DNA of 64,000 nucleotides from Oncomelania hupensis (taxonomy: Eukaryota; Mollusca; Gastropoda; Littorinimorpha; Pomatiopsidae). The position numbers and the translations under genes were made by a program. Position 1 is the first letter of the stretch, and each line of letters opens with the position of its first letter. The stretch lies in assembly GCA_036898135.1 (NCBI GenBank), contig CM072513.1, positions 38,884,768 through 38,948,767 of the forward strand, written 5' to 3'. Shown in pieces: positions 1-13,000 of the stretch. The notes under the pieces were generated by a model. It saw nothing but the letters and a program-made list of their open reading frames with translations. It had not been told where the DNA came from and ran no database searches.

Positions 1-164
1 GATTGAAACTGGACATTGAGAATTCAATAAAGAAAATCCATTTGGCCACTAGTAGTCTTCTAGCTTCAATATTTTAATCTTTCTCCACTCTTTAAGAGTT
101 GGCTAGCACTCATAATCCTTTCTTTAGTAGATCTTACCAGTGAGAGGGCGAGAGAGAGAGAGAG

Positions 165-580
165 CAGGAGTGAGATTTAGCGGTCGCCCGGTCGCCCGAT
201 GCGACTTAAAACTGGCTCGGGCGACCTCACTTTATAATTGAGCCAGCCCGCCTGGCGACCTAAAAAAAAAACCAAAAAACTTCTTGCAGACTTTTAGAAG
301 CTCGGTCCGAAGCGAGAGCGTTTTTAGGTCACTGTTCGTCTGCTACGAGTATGAAGCATACGCGAGCGTTATTTCCCTTTGCCTACTTCCCTTTCGCGCC
401 AAGCACGCTGTCTGCTTTGTTTTTGAAAAAGACAAACTCGCAACAAATTACGTGTATTCTCAAAATTTGTGTTTTATATGTAAACGATTGTCGGGCTGCC
501 TAAAAACCATGCGGGTTACCTCACTTTACTTACTAGCTAGCCTGGCGGGCTAGTTAGTCTCCTGGGTTAAATCTCACCCC

Positions 581-582
<2 letters not shown>
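165..582. mobile_element. hAT-like non-autonomous element inside a (GA)n tract
   Basis: Terminal inverted repeats CAGGAGTGAGATTTAGC and, on the other strand, CAGGGGTGAGATTTAAC (15 of 17 identical). Both flanks are GAGAGAGA, consistent with an 8-bp target duplication in a GA microsatellite. It encodes no transposase; the 89-codon frame inside is incidental. Confidence 0.65.

Positions 583-656
<74 letters not shown>
583..656. repeat. (GA)n microsatellite
   Basis: Almost pure GA dinucleotides. They continue the short GA tract left of the element at 165-582. Confidence 0.95.
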
Positions 657-659
<3 letters not shown>

Positions 660-690
660 TGAAACTTTGAAACTTCGAAACTTTTTTATT

Positions 691-742
691 AGGGATACAG
701 ATTTTAGACTAATGATACAGTCTAATCTTCCAATCTGTCCCT
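691..742. repeat. 52-bp palindromic module, copy 1
   Basis: It starts AGGGATACAGATTTTAGACT and ends with the partial inverse AGTCTAATCT...AATCTGTCCCT. A related module occurs at 48069-48119 in the opposite orientation relative to its flanking repeat. Confidence 0.5.
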
Positions 743-770
743 TAAGAAATTAACATAATAATAATTAACC

Positions 771-899
771 TTTAACTTTAACTTGGAAATCACATCACTC
801 ACACACACACACACATGCACACACAATCACACCAACATCTTCGTCATTATCTTTAAACAATTTTAGGCAACCATCCTTCCTCCCCATATCCTTCACCCT

Positions 900-956
<57 letters not shown>

Positions 957-980
957 GTAAATAAATAAATAAATAAATAA
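771..980 (-). repeat. LINE tail block and (AAT)n/(AAAT)n microsatellite
   Basis: A CA-rich block at 771-900 followed by pure AAT and AAAT units at 901-980. The reverse complement of the block recurs at 47929-48052, also next to an ATT tract. It abuts the 3' end of the minus-strand LINE at 1020-2320. Confidence 0.6.
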
Positions 981-1019
981 TTACATGAATGACTGTGTTG
1001 TCATATATGTTATTATACA

Positions 1020-2320
1020 TCACTTTTATAATTATTTTCGCAGATGCCTACATATTTTACATTTGAAAGAAAACAGTGTGTCGCAATGTTTACACTCCAG
1101 AGGGAGAGAGTTCCATACACTAGCTCCATTAAACGATAGGCTATTTTTGTATAAATCAATGCGAGGGAGGGGTAGTTTATAATTATACAGTCTATGCCCA
1201 TCAACTGGTTTAATAAAAAATGTATCAAGATATGCAGGTGTTTCTCCATGTGTGATTTTGAACATAAGGATAGCTGTATTAAATATAAATTGTTTTTGAA
1301 GTGGTAATATTCGGAGTTCTTGATATTTCTCAATAGTTGTAACATCTGTATTTATATTATAAGATTTATAAAGTATCTTGATTGCTCTTTTATGAAGACT
1401 ATTTAGATGTTTAATTTGAGCATTACACCAAATAATCGATGCATAATTAAAATGAGACATACAGTGGGCATAAAAAAAGATTTTAATTTAATGCTTCAGC
1501 CGTAACAAAATGTCTAAGTTTATTTAGGAGGAAAAGGTTTTTAGAAATTTTTTTACAGATATAGTTAACGTGTGACCGCCAGCTAAAATCATCATCGATG
1601 ATTATGCCTAGCATTTTATGTTCATGAACTTGCTCAATACTGTACGACCCTAAGTTTAGATTAAGGGGAAAAGATCCATTTTGGCGTTTTTGTCTTGTAG
1701 TGAGAAGCATACTTTTGCTTTTATTAGGATTTAATTTCATTCTATTGATGCAACACCAGTTATCAATTTCATTTATGCTTATTTGAAGACTTTGCTCCAC
1801 CTCCTATAAATTTGTATTATGAGTATGGAGGGATGAATCATCAGCAAATAGTTCAAGATTAACATTTTGTGTGAGAAAAAGGGGCATGTCATTGATAAAG
1901 ATACAGAATAAAATAGGACCAAGGATCGATCCTTGAGGAACTCCACAAGTTACATCACCAGAAGACGAAAAGGAACCATTAGTGTATACTGATTGGTGCC
2001 CGTTTGATAAATATGATTTAAAAAATAATACAGATGCAGAATTTTGGAAATAGAATTTTAACTTATTTATTAAGATGTTATGGTTAACTAGGTCAAATGC
2101 CTTTTTAAGGTCAAGAAAAACTGCCCCTACAATGTCTTGCTTGTTTATAGCATCAAGCCAAACATCACAAATATGGGCGAGTGCTGTTTGACAAGAGTGT
2201 TTAGGTCTAAAGCCTGACTGAAACGGATGAAAAAGAGCGTTATTTTCTAAATATTTCATCAGGTTAATGTGAATATGTCTTTCCAGGGGTTTAGATAGTA
2301 CAGGCAAAATGGAAATTGGT
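1020..2320 (-). mobile_element. 5'-truncated CR1/Jockey-superfamily LINE, broken reverse transcriptase
   Basis: Reading on the minus strand from 2307 to 1032, three frame-shifted pieces encode reverse transcriptase: AVFLDLKKAFDLVNHN (motif A), GVPQGSILGPILF (motif B), LFADDSS (motif C), then a thumb and a C-terminal end with GASVWNSLPLECK. Frame breaks near 1802 and 1470 make it inactive. The endonuclease part is missing. The clade is assigned by motif style only. Confidence 0.85.
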
Positions 2321-2321
<1 letters not shown>

Positions 2322-2384
<63 letters not shown>

Positions 2385-2417
2385 GGGGTTGGGAGATGGA
2401 GGGGGGGGGGGGGGGGG
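2322..2417. repeat. (GA)n tract followed by a 17-G run
   Basis: GA dinucleotides up to about 2381, a short unique piece, then 17 consecutive G (2401-2417). The two mononucleotide and dinucleotide tracts are separate. Confidence 0.9.
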
Positions 2418-2419
2418 AG

Positions 2420-3604
2420 ATATGGGGCTGTGTGTATTTATTAGGTCCACAAGAGTTATGAGCAAAGTTGGTTTTAAGAATAATAAGAAGTGTTATTATG
2501 TTGTAAAGAAATCTGCACTATTCAGCTACCTACAAAGCCATCCAATGTCACATCTCTCCTGTCTTCTTCTAACTCTTGCTACACACACTGAACACACAGC
2601 TGCTTCTGCTTGATCGGTATCACGTTGTGAACAATGTTAATCGTGGAATAACATTTGGAAATAACGTGGATTCCACGATGTTGTATGTAAATGTCGGCAT
2701 GAAAATGCACTGTAGTCCCCATGTCCACCCTCCCTTGCATAGGGCACGAGCCTATACAATAAATCATTGTTTTAGAAATATATAGGCAATTATAGGGTGA
2801 GGCAGAGAGGCAAATAAGGCCTATTATTCAGTTTGTTCAGCTGACGACTGCACTTTATACAAAAGAATCCACACAACTATTGTAGTTATTTCCACATGCA
2901 GAAGAACAACGCTCTTTTGATCATCCACTAACAGGTAGAAAACGAGATAGTGGGAGGTTTAGGAGGGAGGGAGGGAAAAGTATGAGGGAGGGAGAGAGAG
3001 AGCAGTTTTATTTCATTATATTTAAATCAGAGAGAAATACACAAAGTGACAAATAAAACAAGAAGTGAGAAAGAAGTTGTTTTGTTTTTTTAAATAAATA
3101 AAAACAAATGCTGGACCCTAACGGGTGCAGAGTTTTCTCACGTGCACTTCAGCATAACTTGAAGTGGTGACTAAATACATTGTTATAATAATAATTATTA
3201 TTATTATTATGTTTTAGTTTTATTGTGTTTTGTTAAATTTCTTTAGAATTTTACAGTTATTATTATTTTCCATTTTTTAAAAGGGTAGGGTCACTGTTAC
3301 GTGTTTGTGTGTATGTGGCATTTACAAGAAGGAACTTTGCACCCGTTGAGGCGCAGCAATTTTTTTAAAAATTTTTATTCTGTTGTTGTTGTTTGTTTGT
3401 TTTGGGGTGGACGGGGGTGGGTGTGTGTAATTATGTATTTATTTTAGGTACTTGTACTTTGACTTTGAGAGGACTGGACCATGAATGATGCAAAAAAAAA
3501 AAAAAAAAACAAACAAACAAACATGAATAGTCTTTAGTATATGTAGCTTGTAGCTGCTGCTGTATTGTGCTCAGTATATGGATTATTGTATTATTTGTTT
3601 GCAG
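2420..3604. other. Unassigned AT-rich stretch upstream of TRPM exon 1
   Basis: No coding exon or mobile element was recognised. It holds GGGA-rich and A-rich short tracts. It could contain an upstream TRPM exon that I failed to detect. Confidence 0.4.
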
Positions 3605-3672
3605 CCTGAGGAAAGAGAATGGTTTTGCAACATCAGAAAAAGGGAACTCTGTGATGCAGGGGATAGTGCTTG
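3605..3672 (+). CDS. TRPM exon 1 (first visible)
   Basis: It lies between a TTTGCAG acceptor and a GTAGGT donor. The peptide contains CNIRKRELC, resembling the 'I-x-K-R-E-C' segment near the N-terminus of TRPM channels. It ends with a two-base overhang (TG) that joins exon 2 to make a Cys codon, so the phase supports it. An earlier exon must exist, because the peptide has no in-frame start. Confidence 0.7.
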
Positions 3673-6134
3673 GTAGGTTTTATGATTTCTTCCTTTATTT
3701 ATTTGTAATCATTATAATGCTTCCCCTGTTCTTTCCTCTGTATTCTAGCATTGAGTGCCTATCAGATACTCAAATATTTTAAGAATAAACGTACACTTTT
3801 TTTTTAAATTAATAAAAATATAATTTTAAAAAGTTTTAATTGGAAAGCTTATATAACATAATCCAATTTTTTTTTAATGTCAAATGGCCCATGTCACATT
3901 TTGTTAAAATGCTGCAAAATAAATTGCTGCAAAATTGGCTATATCTATTTGAATAATTTGTGTTGCTTGCAGATAATTCAAATAGTAGCCCATCATTCCA
4001 AGTTTTCCTTTTGCTTCTTTAAAATAACACTGCCAAGAAAATTAACACTTAAAAATGCTGATTTTCAGATGGGTGATTGTCTGGAAATTCATTTGAATGG
4101 ATTATCATCTTGTTTATTTTTGTATTGTTATTTATTATTACATAATGTGTAAATTTTGTTTGTCTTCAGCATTGTGCCAGGGTCTGCTACAAATCGACAG
4201 ATGTCTGTTGCTCCTGGCAATGTTGGAGACCCATACAACAGATATAACCAGCTTGCTTGCACCGATAGCTTTGGTCAGTTGAAGTTTGGTGGTGAGGACC
4301 GACTGGAACTTTTGCCTTCATGGGTAAGCATTTATGGCAGTGGATAGTGCATATGAACATGTGATCAGGCTGACTGATTTGAACCTTTAATACAGCCCCA
4401 CCCCTGTAAATACCCTAATACTTGAAAAATAATAGTATTCATAAAATAGGCCTGCATCGTTTAGCTATATTACAAATCTGGCTCCCAACCCTGTTCTCAC
4501 TATCCTCATTCCAGAGACACACATCCCAGAACAGTAGCAATCCCCCAGAGCTCCATGTGCCTAGTCCCAGTAGCGCCTAACACCCCACTTCAGTTATCTG
4601 ACTGATCGTTACTCTTCACCCTTATCATTTTTGCTGAGATCTGGAATGGGGATCATCCTACCCAAAGAGCTCCTGATAAACCAACAGTGAAATATGATAG
4701 CAAATTACTAGCATCTCAGAGGAATTTGAGAGCACGCTAAGGATTTGAACAAATAGCGGTTCCAAAATGATCTGCTTTCCTTTTCGTTTTGGGCACCATC
4801 GAAAGAAGTAGCTAGCCAGGAAATACTCAGCTCAAGTAGCCATAGACAAGAAATAGTGTAGTCAGTAAAGATGTATTTAGATATTAATTGTTTTTTGAAG
4901 AAGAAAGTTACCACTTAAAGAAGTATTTAGATTCAGTTTTGCCGCTGAAGTTCCAGAAGTTTTGACTCCGCAAGAATCTGCCTGTGTGTAAGTAGCAGAA
5001 CTTGTAATTTTCCGCTTTTCCGCGAATTTCCGCTTTTTAAAAAAAAAATCCGCCGATAAATTTATGGTTTTCCGCCGAAAAAAAAAAGTGTTTTACAACA
5101 ATTTTCCTCCAATGACAAAGTGTTTTGTGTGTTCCCTCAAGTCAAACGGAAACACGGAACTGCGCATGCGCGTGTCTTTATCGTAACCGGTAAAATGGAA
5201 GGAAGACGCATTGTTCAGCGTGGCGAAGCCTTTGATGATATTGGCGTGAAAAACGCATGGAGGTGGGAGTGGATGGAAAAAGAAGTGAATGATGAACGAC
5301 TAGGACAATATTTGAGAAAGATCACAAGAAATGGAAGAGCTTATTGTACAGTGTGTCAGTCCGAAATCAACTACGGGCCACGTGGTCGTGTGTCTTTGGA
5401 AAAGCAGTTTCATGCAACTGCAGGGCAAGTGTGCAGCACTCATCCTTCAGTCAGTGCTGATGCACACTCTGTGAAGTCTGGGTGCAGCACCCAGCAAGCT
5501 GTCAGCGTTGGCACAGCACCACAAAAACCTGTTCAGGGAAACTGCGGCCACAAACAAACCAGTCTCTCCAAATTCTTCAAACATACATGAACTAAGCCAT
5601 TGCCAGTGAAAATACAGTTTCAAGATTGGGACTGTGCATCAAAATATATATAACTAAATTTGGACTTTATTGGTGAACAATGACTGTCAGCTGAGCATCA
5701 GTGCGTGTTTACACTTAGATTTACTTTGTATTTTGTTGGTGAATAATAACTGTAAGATGTGCATTTATGAAGACAGGCTACTTCAAGAGTTCAGCTGTGT
5801 GTAAGCAAGGTAATCTTTCCTTAACTGTCAGACTGAGTATTTTGCTCATTAAAAATGCAGCGCTACAATTGGTATTCGGTGGGGGGCGTCATTGCCGTGC
5901 ACCGCTTTCCAGCACGTAGGTGGCCCCGGCCATTTTCCTCTTTTTTAACTCCAGACCATTACAAGCCCTGAAGTAGAATATTTACCCCCCTTTTTTTTCT
6001 ATGATTTATGTGTTGATTTTGAACTGATTTATGCTGTTCATATGTTGACATATATGTTTTATTGCTATGACTATTTGATATATACTATAGTAGTATTATA
6101 TTGTATTGAACATATTTTATTTTAGGAAATGCCA

Positions 6135-6208
<74 letters not shown>

Positions 6209-6999
6209 CTCTCTCTTCCTCTCTCCTCCTCCTCCTCCTCCTCCTCCTTCTTCTTCTTCTTCTTCTTCTTCTTCACCCGGTACACATTGGTCGAAGGCTT
6301 CCAGAAGCATGTTTTACTTGTCGCCTCAACAGGCGATAAAGCATGCTCTCATGCTTCAGAGCACTGCTTCCTACACGCTTCAAGCACTATAGGGAAAAGC
6401 GCAATTTCACTGTAAATATATACAGAATGTTGCTCTACACCATCCGCTCTTTCCGTCTCAAAAACCCAATTGCCTTGTTAGATTCTTAAATTGCATGAAA
6501 CCAAGTGAGGACACTATCCGGCGTCAACAAACGGTTCAAAAACATTGTCAAACGGTTCGTAAAAGACAGTTGACCTAGAAACTAATACAGTTTGACCTAA
6601 TTCGTCCCCTAGAGGAGACGAAACTTACATTTTTTTATTTTCATGAGTTCACTGCAGTGAAATTGCGCTTTTTCCGTGACTATAGAGCTTGAAGCGTATA
6701 GAAAGCAGTGCTCTGGAGCATGGGAGCATGCTTTATCGCCTGTTGAGGCGACTAAAAACGCATGCTTCTGGTAGCGTTCGACCAATGTGTATCGGGTGTC
6801 TTCTTCGTCTTCTTCTTCTTTTCTTCTTCTTCTTCTTCTTCTTCTTCTTCTTCTTCTTCTTCTTCTTCTTCTTCTTCTTCTTCTTCATTGTTTCTCTGTC
6901 CATGTATTAAAAGATGTCTAGGAAATGTTCAGATCTGCATAAAATGTTAAATATTCGGTTTGGTATTAATATCTTTGTATTTATTTATTTTAGGAAATG

Positions 7000-7055
<56 letters not shown>

Positions 7056-10000
7056 CTCTCTCTCTCTCTCTCTCTCCCCCTCTCTCTCCTCCTCCTCCTC
7101 CTCCTCCTCCTCCTTCTTCTTCTTCTTCTTCTTCTTCTTCTTCTTCTTCTTCTTCTTCTTCTTCTTCTTCTTCTTCTTCTTCTTTTCTTCTTCTTCTTCT
7201 TCTTCTTCTTCTTCTTCTTCTTCTTCTTCTTCTTCTTCTTCTTCTTCTTCTTCTTCTTCTTCTTTGTTTCTCTGTCCCTGTATTAAAAGATGTCTAGGAA
7301 ATATTCAGTTTGGTATTATTATGTCTTTGTATCCTGATGTTTTCTGTATTAAATAGTAAATAAAAATCGTTCGGTTTTATGGTTTTCATTTTCAAATCTA
7401 AAAATGTAACTTATTCTATTCTTTTTCTAATGAATATGTTAAATATCTATTATCATTATTATATTATTTCCTTAATTCATATTGTAAAAATCTTTATCTG
7501 GTGATAATAGACACTAGAGTTTTAATATTATATTTGTACAGTTAGGATAGTCTTCTATTGGTTCTAAATCTGTTCTTCGTGTTACTATGGTTAGTCAATG
7601 ATTTATATTTTCTAAATGCTATATTGTCTCACTTTGGCTGAGTAATGATGATCTATTGAGGAATAATTATGCTATATTTGTGCTCTATAAATCTTATTTC
7701 ATTTATTTAAAAGCCAATTCTAATAGGTTGATTGATTGATTGATTTAGAGTATGGAATATTTTCTTGCTTTGTTGTTATTTGGGAGGCACTGTGGTCTAA
7801 TGGTAGTACTTAGGCTTGCGGATCGGAAGGTCTTGGGTTCGAGCCCTGGCCGGGCCATTGTGTTGTGTCCCTGGGAAAGACACTTTACTCCTGTTTTCCT
7901 ACTCCTTCTGATGAGAGTATAAACCGAGGTCTAGTCTGTGTCGCATACATTCCATCATAACGGACTTTAAAGATCCTGACGCTCATGTCCTAGACGGGTG
8001 AGTGCCGGTGACAAGAACACACCCAGCATGCACCTAGGTCCTTCTCCCCATCCCTGGCTGCCCAGGATTGTGCTCAGTTGTCCGGGCGTCAGACCATGCG
8101 CCCAAAGGCTGCGGGTGGGCGTCTCGGGCGGCTTGAGTTAGATCCTGTATCGGCCAGCGCCTTGAGCAGCTCTTGAGCTGGAAAAGCGCTATATAAGAAC
8201 GATTAAATAAATAAATAAAATAAATAAATATTTAATAGGCTGTTTATTATTTTAATGTGTTCAATTATTATCTGTTTATGATCTCTCAAATGCCTATTTT
8301 ATTTTGTTCAATTGTTTAGTCGGTTGTGTGTTGTTTGTTCATCTGTTATTATTATTTGGTTCCGAAATGTTTGGATGATGGCTTTTTTTATTTGTATTTT
8401 CGATTGTCGATGATAAATGCCATTATTATTTCTGGTTTTCTTGGCCTTTGTGGCACAGCCTTTTTTGATGGCATGTAGACAATTTAGTAATAAATATAGC
8501 CTGGTACAGTGTGGTTCTAACGACCAGCATTTTAAGGCTTCCCGCCCTTGTTTGTTACGTTGTGTCATGTTGTGTCAAATCACCATCCATACACAGCAAC
8601 AAAACCAGCTTCACGACCTCAAACAGCTAGGTGTTGTTGCAGTCTGCTTTTTAAGTTGCACTTCAAACATTTTAGCATTTTACCAATTTCACGCTGTCAT
8701 TATTGTATTTCCAGACTTCATAGTCTGGAATCAGAATGAGCCAAATGTATCTCAAGGACCACTGAATGGATTTTATTCAAACTGCATAGGAACATTACCT
8801 GGGTTAGAAGCCAGTTTTGTGCTATTATATTTGCTCTATGTCAAAGGTCAAGGTTGCTGAGGTCAATTTGTTGCTGAACATGTTTTGCTCTGTATTACAA
8901 AAATGACTGAAACCGTTCTGATCATTGTTTGTATGCAGATACTTAATGATGATGATGCAGTCTTGTATATCGCTGATACCACATCCAGTGATATACTTCA
9001 TGTTTTCATTTTGCTTCTTTATGATAAAGCCCCGTCACAATATAGTCCATGAAAATTAACACTTTTAAAAATGATGATTTTCAGCTATTTGTGTGAATGT
9101 CTGAAAATACATTTGAATAGTTTGCCACCTTTTTTGTTTTAGGGCTCATTAGTTTTCAACAGAACATGCACTGATACATCATATAATACAGGGTCATCTT
9201 TATAGCAAAATTGTATGGACACAAATGTTCATGATGGTGGATGCAGTTTTCTTGTGGGCTTGTATACAATGATGCAAAAGTGAAATACAATATTTGTTTG
9301 TAGGCATAACCCTTCTACTTTTATACTCATTTGTAAGTTTATTTTTTAAACTTTTCAACAAAGTAAAAATTTTACCATATTTTTCTGGAGGCTGGTTTTT
9401 ATTTCAGCTTTCTTGTCATTGGAAAGATGTATTACTGTTCTCTTCCTTTCTTTCTCTTTTCTCTCCAGTTTGTACGTACTGCAGTGAGCATACCATTAGA
9501 ACTCATTCAGGAGCTTTTGGAGCTATTCCTCATCTTGAGCAACTCCAATAGACCGGTACACATCCACTGCATCGACTACAATCGCTGGCCTGTAAACATT
9601 GAAATTCCAAAGTACAATCATTGTGGGAAGACCAACACCACCGAATCTCATTCTAGATCTGAACCCAGTGTATCTCAACCCAGTGGTGGACACACCCGTT
9701 CCAGATCTGTCTATGCATCTCCAAACCTGCGAACCAGGAGTGATGCTGGTGTTCAGCAGCCTCGCCCACAGAGTGTTGCTGCCGTTGCCGACACTCAAAC
9801 CACAGCCGTCACCCTTCCTGAGTTGACGAAGTTGTCAAGAGACCTGCGCAACATCTGTAGGAAAACTGGTGTGTAGATGAATACTGTTTTTAATCTCTTT
9901 TGGAATGTAAGTTTGAAAAGGGAAAAAGATTTATAATGATCGTTACAAGTACTGTTTATAATTCTGTTCCCAAACAACCCTTGATCGAGTGTTTTTCATT

Positions 10001-13000
10001 TGTTAGTTATTCTGCTCATAGTTTAGGTTATAAGGAAAAGTTCATTTCTACAAGATTTAGGTTTACATTAATTTTGTTTGAGAGAAAAGGAAAATGAAAG
10101 GTTTTCAATTTTTGTCTTCTGTCAGTGGGGATGGTGTTTTAGTTCAAGGTTTAGGTTGTAGATAAAGGTTCATTTCTACCAGGCTTAGGTCTTTGCACAA
10201 GAGAGAAAGAAAGAAAGTTTAAGATTGGAAGATTGTAATGAATTTTGTCATCTGTCAGCGGGACTCGTGTTGACATGGAGCGGCCTGCAGTACAGTATGA
10301 TTCACGAAGCCCTTAGTCAGCTGGTGGAGAACAGCAAGCAACAGAAAGAAATACATCTCGACAACTTTGCTTCAATCGCCACACCACCCTGGTCTGCCCT
10401 CTATCCCGAGCTACAACATTTGTTCAAGTCCAAGGTAATCATTTTAGACACTTTTATCTTGGAAGACAGAATGTGGCTACCGTTGTGGTGGGATACAAAA
10501 TGGTCACATATGCAAACATCCCACTGGTTTATGATGCGCTACAGTTCTGGCTGCTCAGTCTTTCATGATAGCAAATTTGTATTTTATATACAAAGGTCAA
10601 GGTTACTGGGGTTAATCATTTTCTAAACGTTTTGATGAACCAATATTGATGAAACATTTTTAGCTTGCACATAGTTCAAACAGTGAACAAAACCCAATGT
10701 TATCATAAAGATATGAAATGTGTGTTGCTTGTGTCCGAGAAAACATTTGCATGGCTGGCCATCTTGATCTGTGTTTGACCTTGTATGAATGTGCATGTTG
10801 GTTTTGTTGTTTCAGTGTTTACATTTTTTTTTTGTTTGTTTCAGTGTTTACATGCTGGTTTTGTTGTTTCAGTGTTTACGTGTTGGTTTTGTTGTTTCAG
10901 TGTTTACATGTTGGTTTTGTTATTTCAGTGTTTACTTGTTGGTTTTGTTGTTTCAGTGTTTACATGCTGGTTTTGTTGTTTCAGTGTTTACATGTTGTTT
11001 CAGTGTTTACATGCTGGTTTTGTTATTTCAGTGTTTACATGTTGGTTTTGTTGTTTCAGTGTTTACATTTTGGTTTTGTTGTTTCAGTGTATACATGTTG
11101 GTTTTGTTGTTTCAGTGTTTACATGTTGGTTTTGTTGTTTCCACAGGGAGGCTCTGTGCAGTTAGAGGCACCTGTACAGCCAGAGGCACCTGATAACAAG
11201 TTAGGTCCCCCTCCTCGCAGGGACCTGGGGCAGGAGATTTCATCCTATGCTTCCCACTATTTTTTCCTGGAGGATGAGGCAACAGAGGAGATCCTGATGA
11301 CTCAGGCACAAAAGAGTAACATGCGACACTTTCACTGTCGTCTAATAGAGGCCTTTGAAAATTGTGAGTGGATTTTAGTTTTATAAACTCCTAAGTGAAA
11401 AATATCTAATGTTTCTCTGTACAACAAAGCTTTTAAAAAAATGTTTTTAAATTTTGTCATTTAACTTTCAAGACATTTTCTCTTGCATTTATGGTTTAGT
11501 TTTTCTTAGTTTGCATAGAATTATATGTTAATTTCTTTTGGAGCTTAGAATAAATACCATTCTAACATGATCTTTCTCTAAACAATACATTTACTTGTTT
11601 GATGCAAAATGTATGTTCTGTTTGATTGTTCTGTGTTCTTGTTCTTGACTTACCATCTAGATGATAATAAACAACTATGGACTCGGTGAGTTTATATACA
11701 AAAGGTTTGAATAAAGTCTTGTTGTCAGTGTAATTTCATTTGTTTAGTTTGCAGCAGATAAAAGTTTTTGACCATGTTATGCTAATTGTTGTTTTTGTTG
11801 TATTATTAATTTGTGTATTTATTTATTTACTTTGAATGACAGTAGCTTGGTTTCTACCCTACAAAAAAAGGTATAAGATGCAGTCAATCCAAAGTTTTTA
11901 CAAATAAAAATGGATTTCTATTCCCACTTCTGTAATAGCCATCTCTTTACATCACCACAAAAAAATGGACGTTCTTAGAGTTTCCTTTTTTTTTAAACGC
12001 GTGATATCATCCAGCATTTTTTTAATTGCTTTTTTCCTTTGTATTAATTTTTTTTTTTAAATACATATGGTTTTGCAGAAACATAAGTTGTTTGGCTAGT
12101 GGATTATGATAGAACACTTACCTCTGACACAGTCATTTTAACTGCTTCAACTGTGTGTGGATATGGTCCAAAAATTAACATCTCTATTTTTGTTCGTAAG
12201 TTAAATTTGAGCGCTGTGAACAAAATACACAGACTTGGCTTCTTCCCTGGTGGACAGTGGATACAGAATTTTACAAATAGGAATCATTGACTGTCATAAT
12301 TGAGCTACAAACCTACATGGATGTTTAGCTTCCTGTTGTATTTTTAGACTTATCTGGAACTACTTTGAAATAGTCAGGAATCAGAACAAGCCAAATGTTG
12401 GTCTCTCAGTCTCTCAATCTGTTCAGTAGTTGAGATATGGCTTCTAACTGACCTACTGACAGACTAGGTGTGACCTACTGACAGACTAGGTGTGACCTAC
12501 TGACAGACTAGGTGTGACCTACTGACAGACTAGGTCAGTTGGAAGCCATATCTCAACTACTGAACAGATTTTGATCATAGGCACATTACCTAAGTTAGTG
12601 ACCTATCTCCCATGCAATTATATTTGCTATAGATCAAGGTCATGGGATTAGGAGTCATTTTGCTGCTAAACACATATTGCTCAATATTTCAAAAACACCG
12701 GAAGCGATTTTTTTTTTAGTTTTGTTATACAGGAACTTCAAATCATCCTTCAGTGGCAGTCTGGTTGTCAGTCAATTCAGTCAGTCTGTGACTCTCAATT
12801 TCACTTTTTTGTTCAAACAACACTTTTGCCATTCTTTCACGAATAACAACTGAAATTCGTCATTTTTACTTTGCAGATATTTTCACTACTGCTAAGCATG
12901 TTATATCATTTGTAATTGTACTTCTGATTCACCATTTTCTAAACACATTTTGCGCTAAATATTGGCTGATACGATTTAAATATTGTTTTGCATGCGGATA

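Noticed and set aside
284..553. 89-codon protein
   Set aside because: It lies wholly inside a short TIR element with no homology or transcript signals.
6106..7356. Long frames of poly-Ser, poly-Leu and poly-Phe
   Set aside because: They are translations of CT, CCT and CTT microsatellites in all frames; no unique protein sequence.
7782..7860. Functional tRNA gene
   Set aside because: It continues into a SINE body shared with 40445-40878, and the cloverleaf is incomplete.
8417..8860. 147-codon protein
   Set aside because: It spans an intron and a dispersed repeat with no domain; likely chance.
10718..11145. Hydrophobic repeat protein upstream of exon 5
   Set aside because: The unit is 28 bp without stops, so all forward frames are open. 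Only the part from 11147 on is supported as coding.
12416..12570. CRISPR-like array
   Set aside because: The 22-bp repeats are directly adjacent without spacers and lie in a eukaryotic intron repeat.
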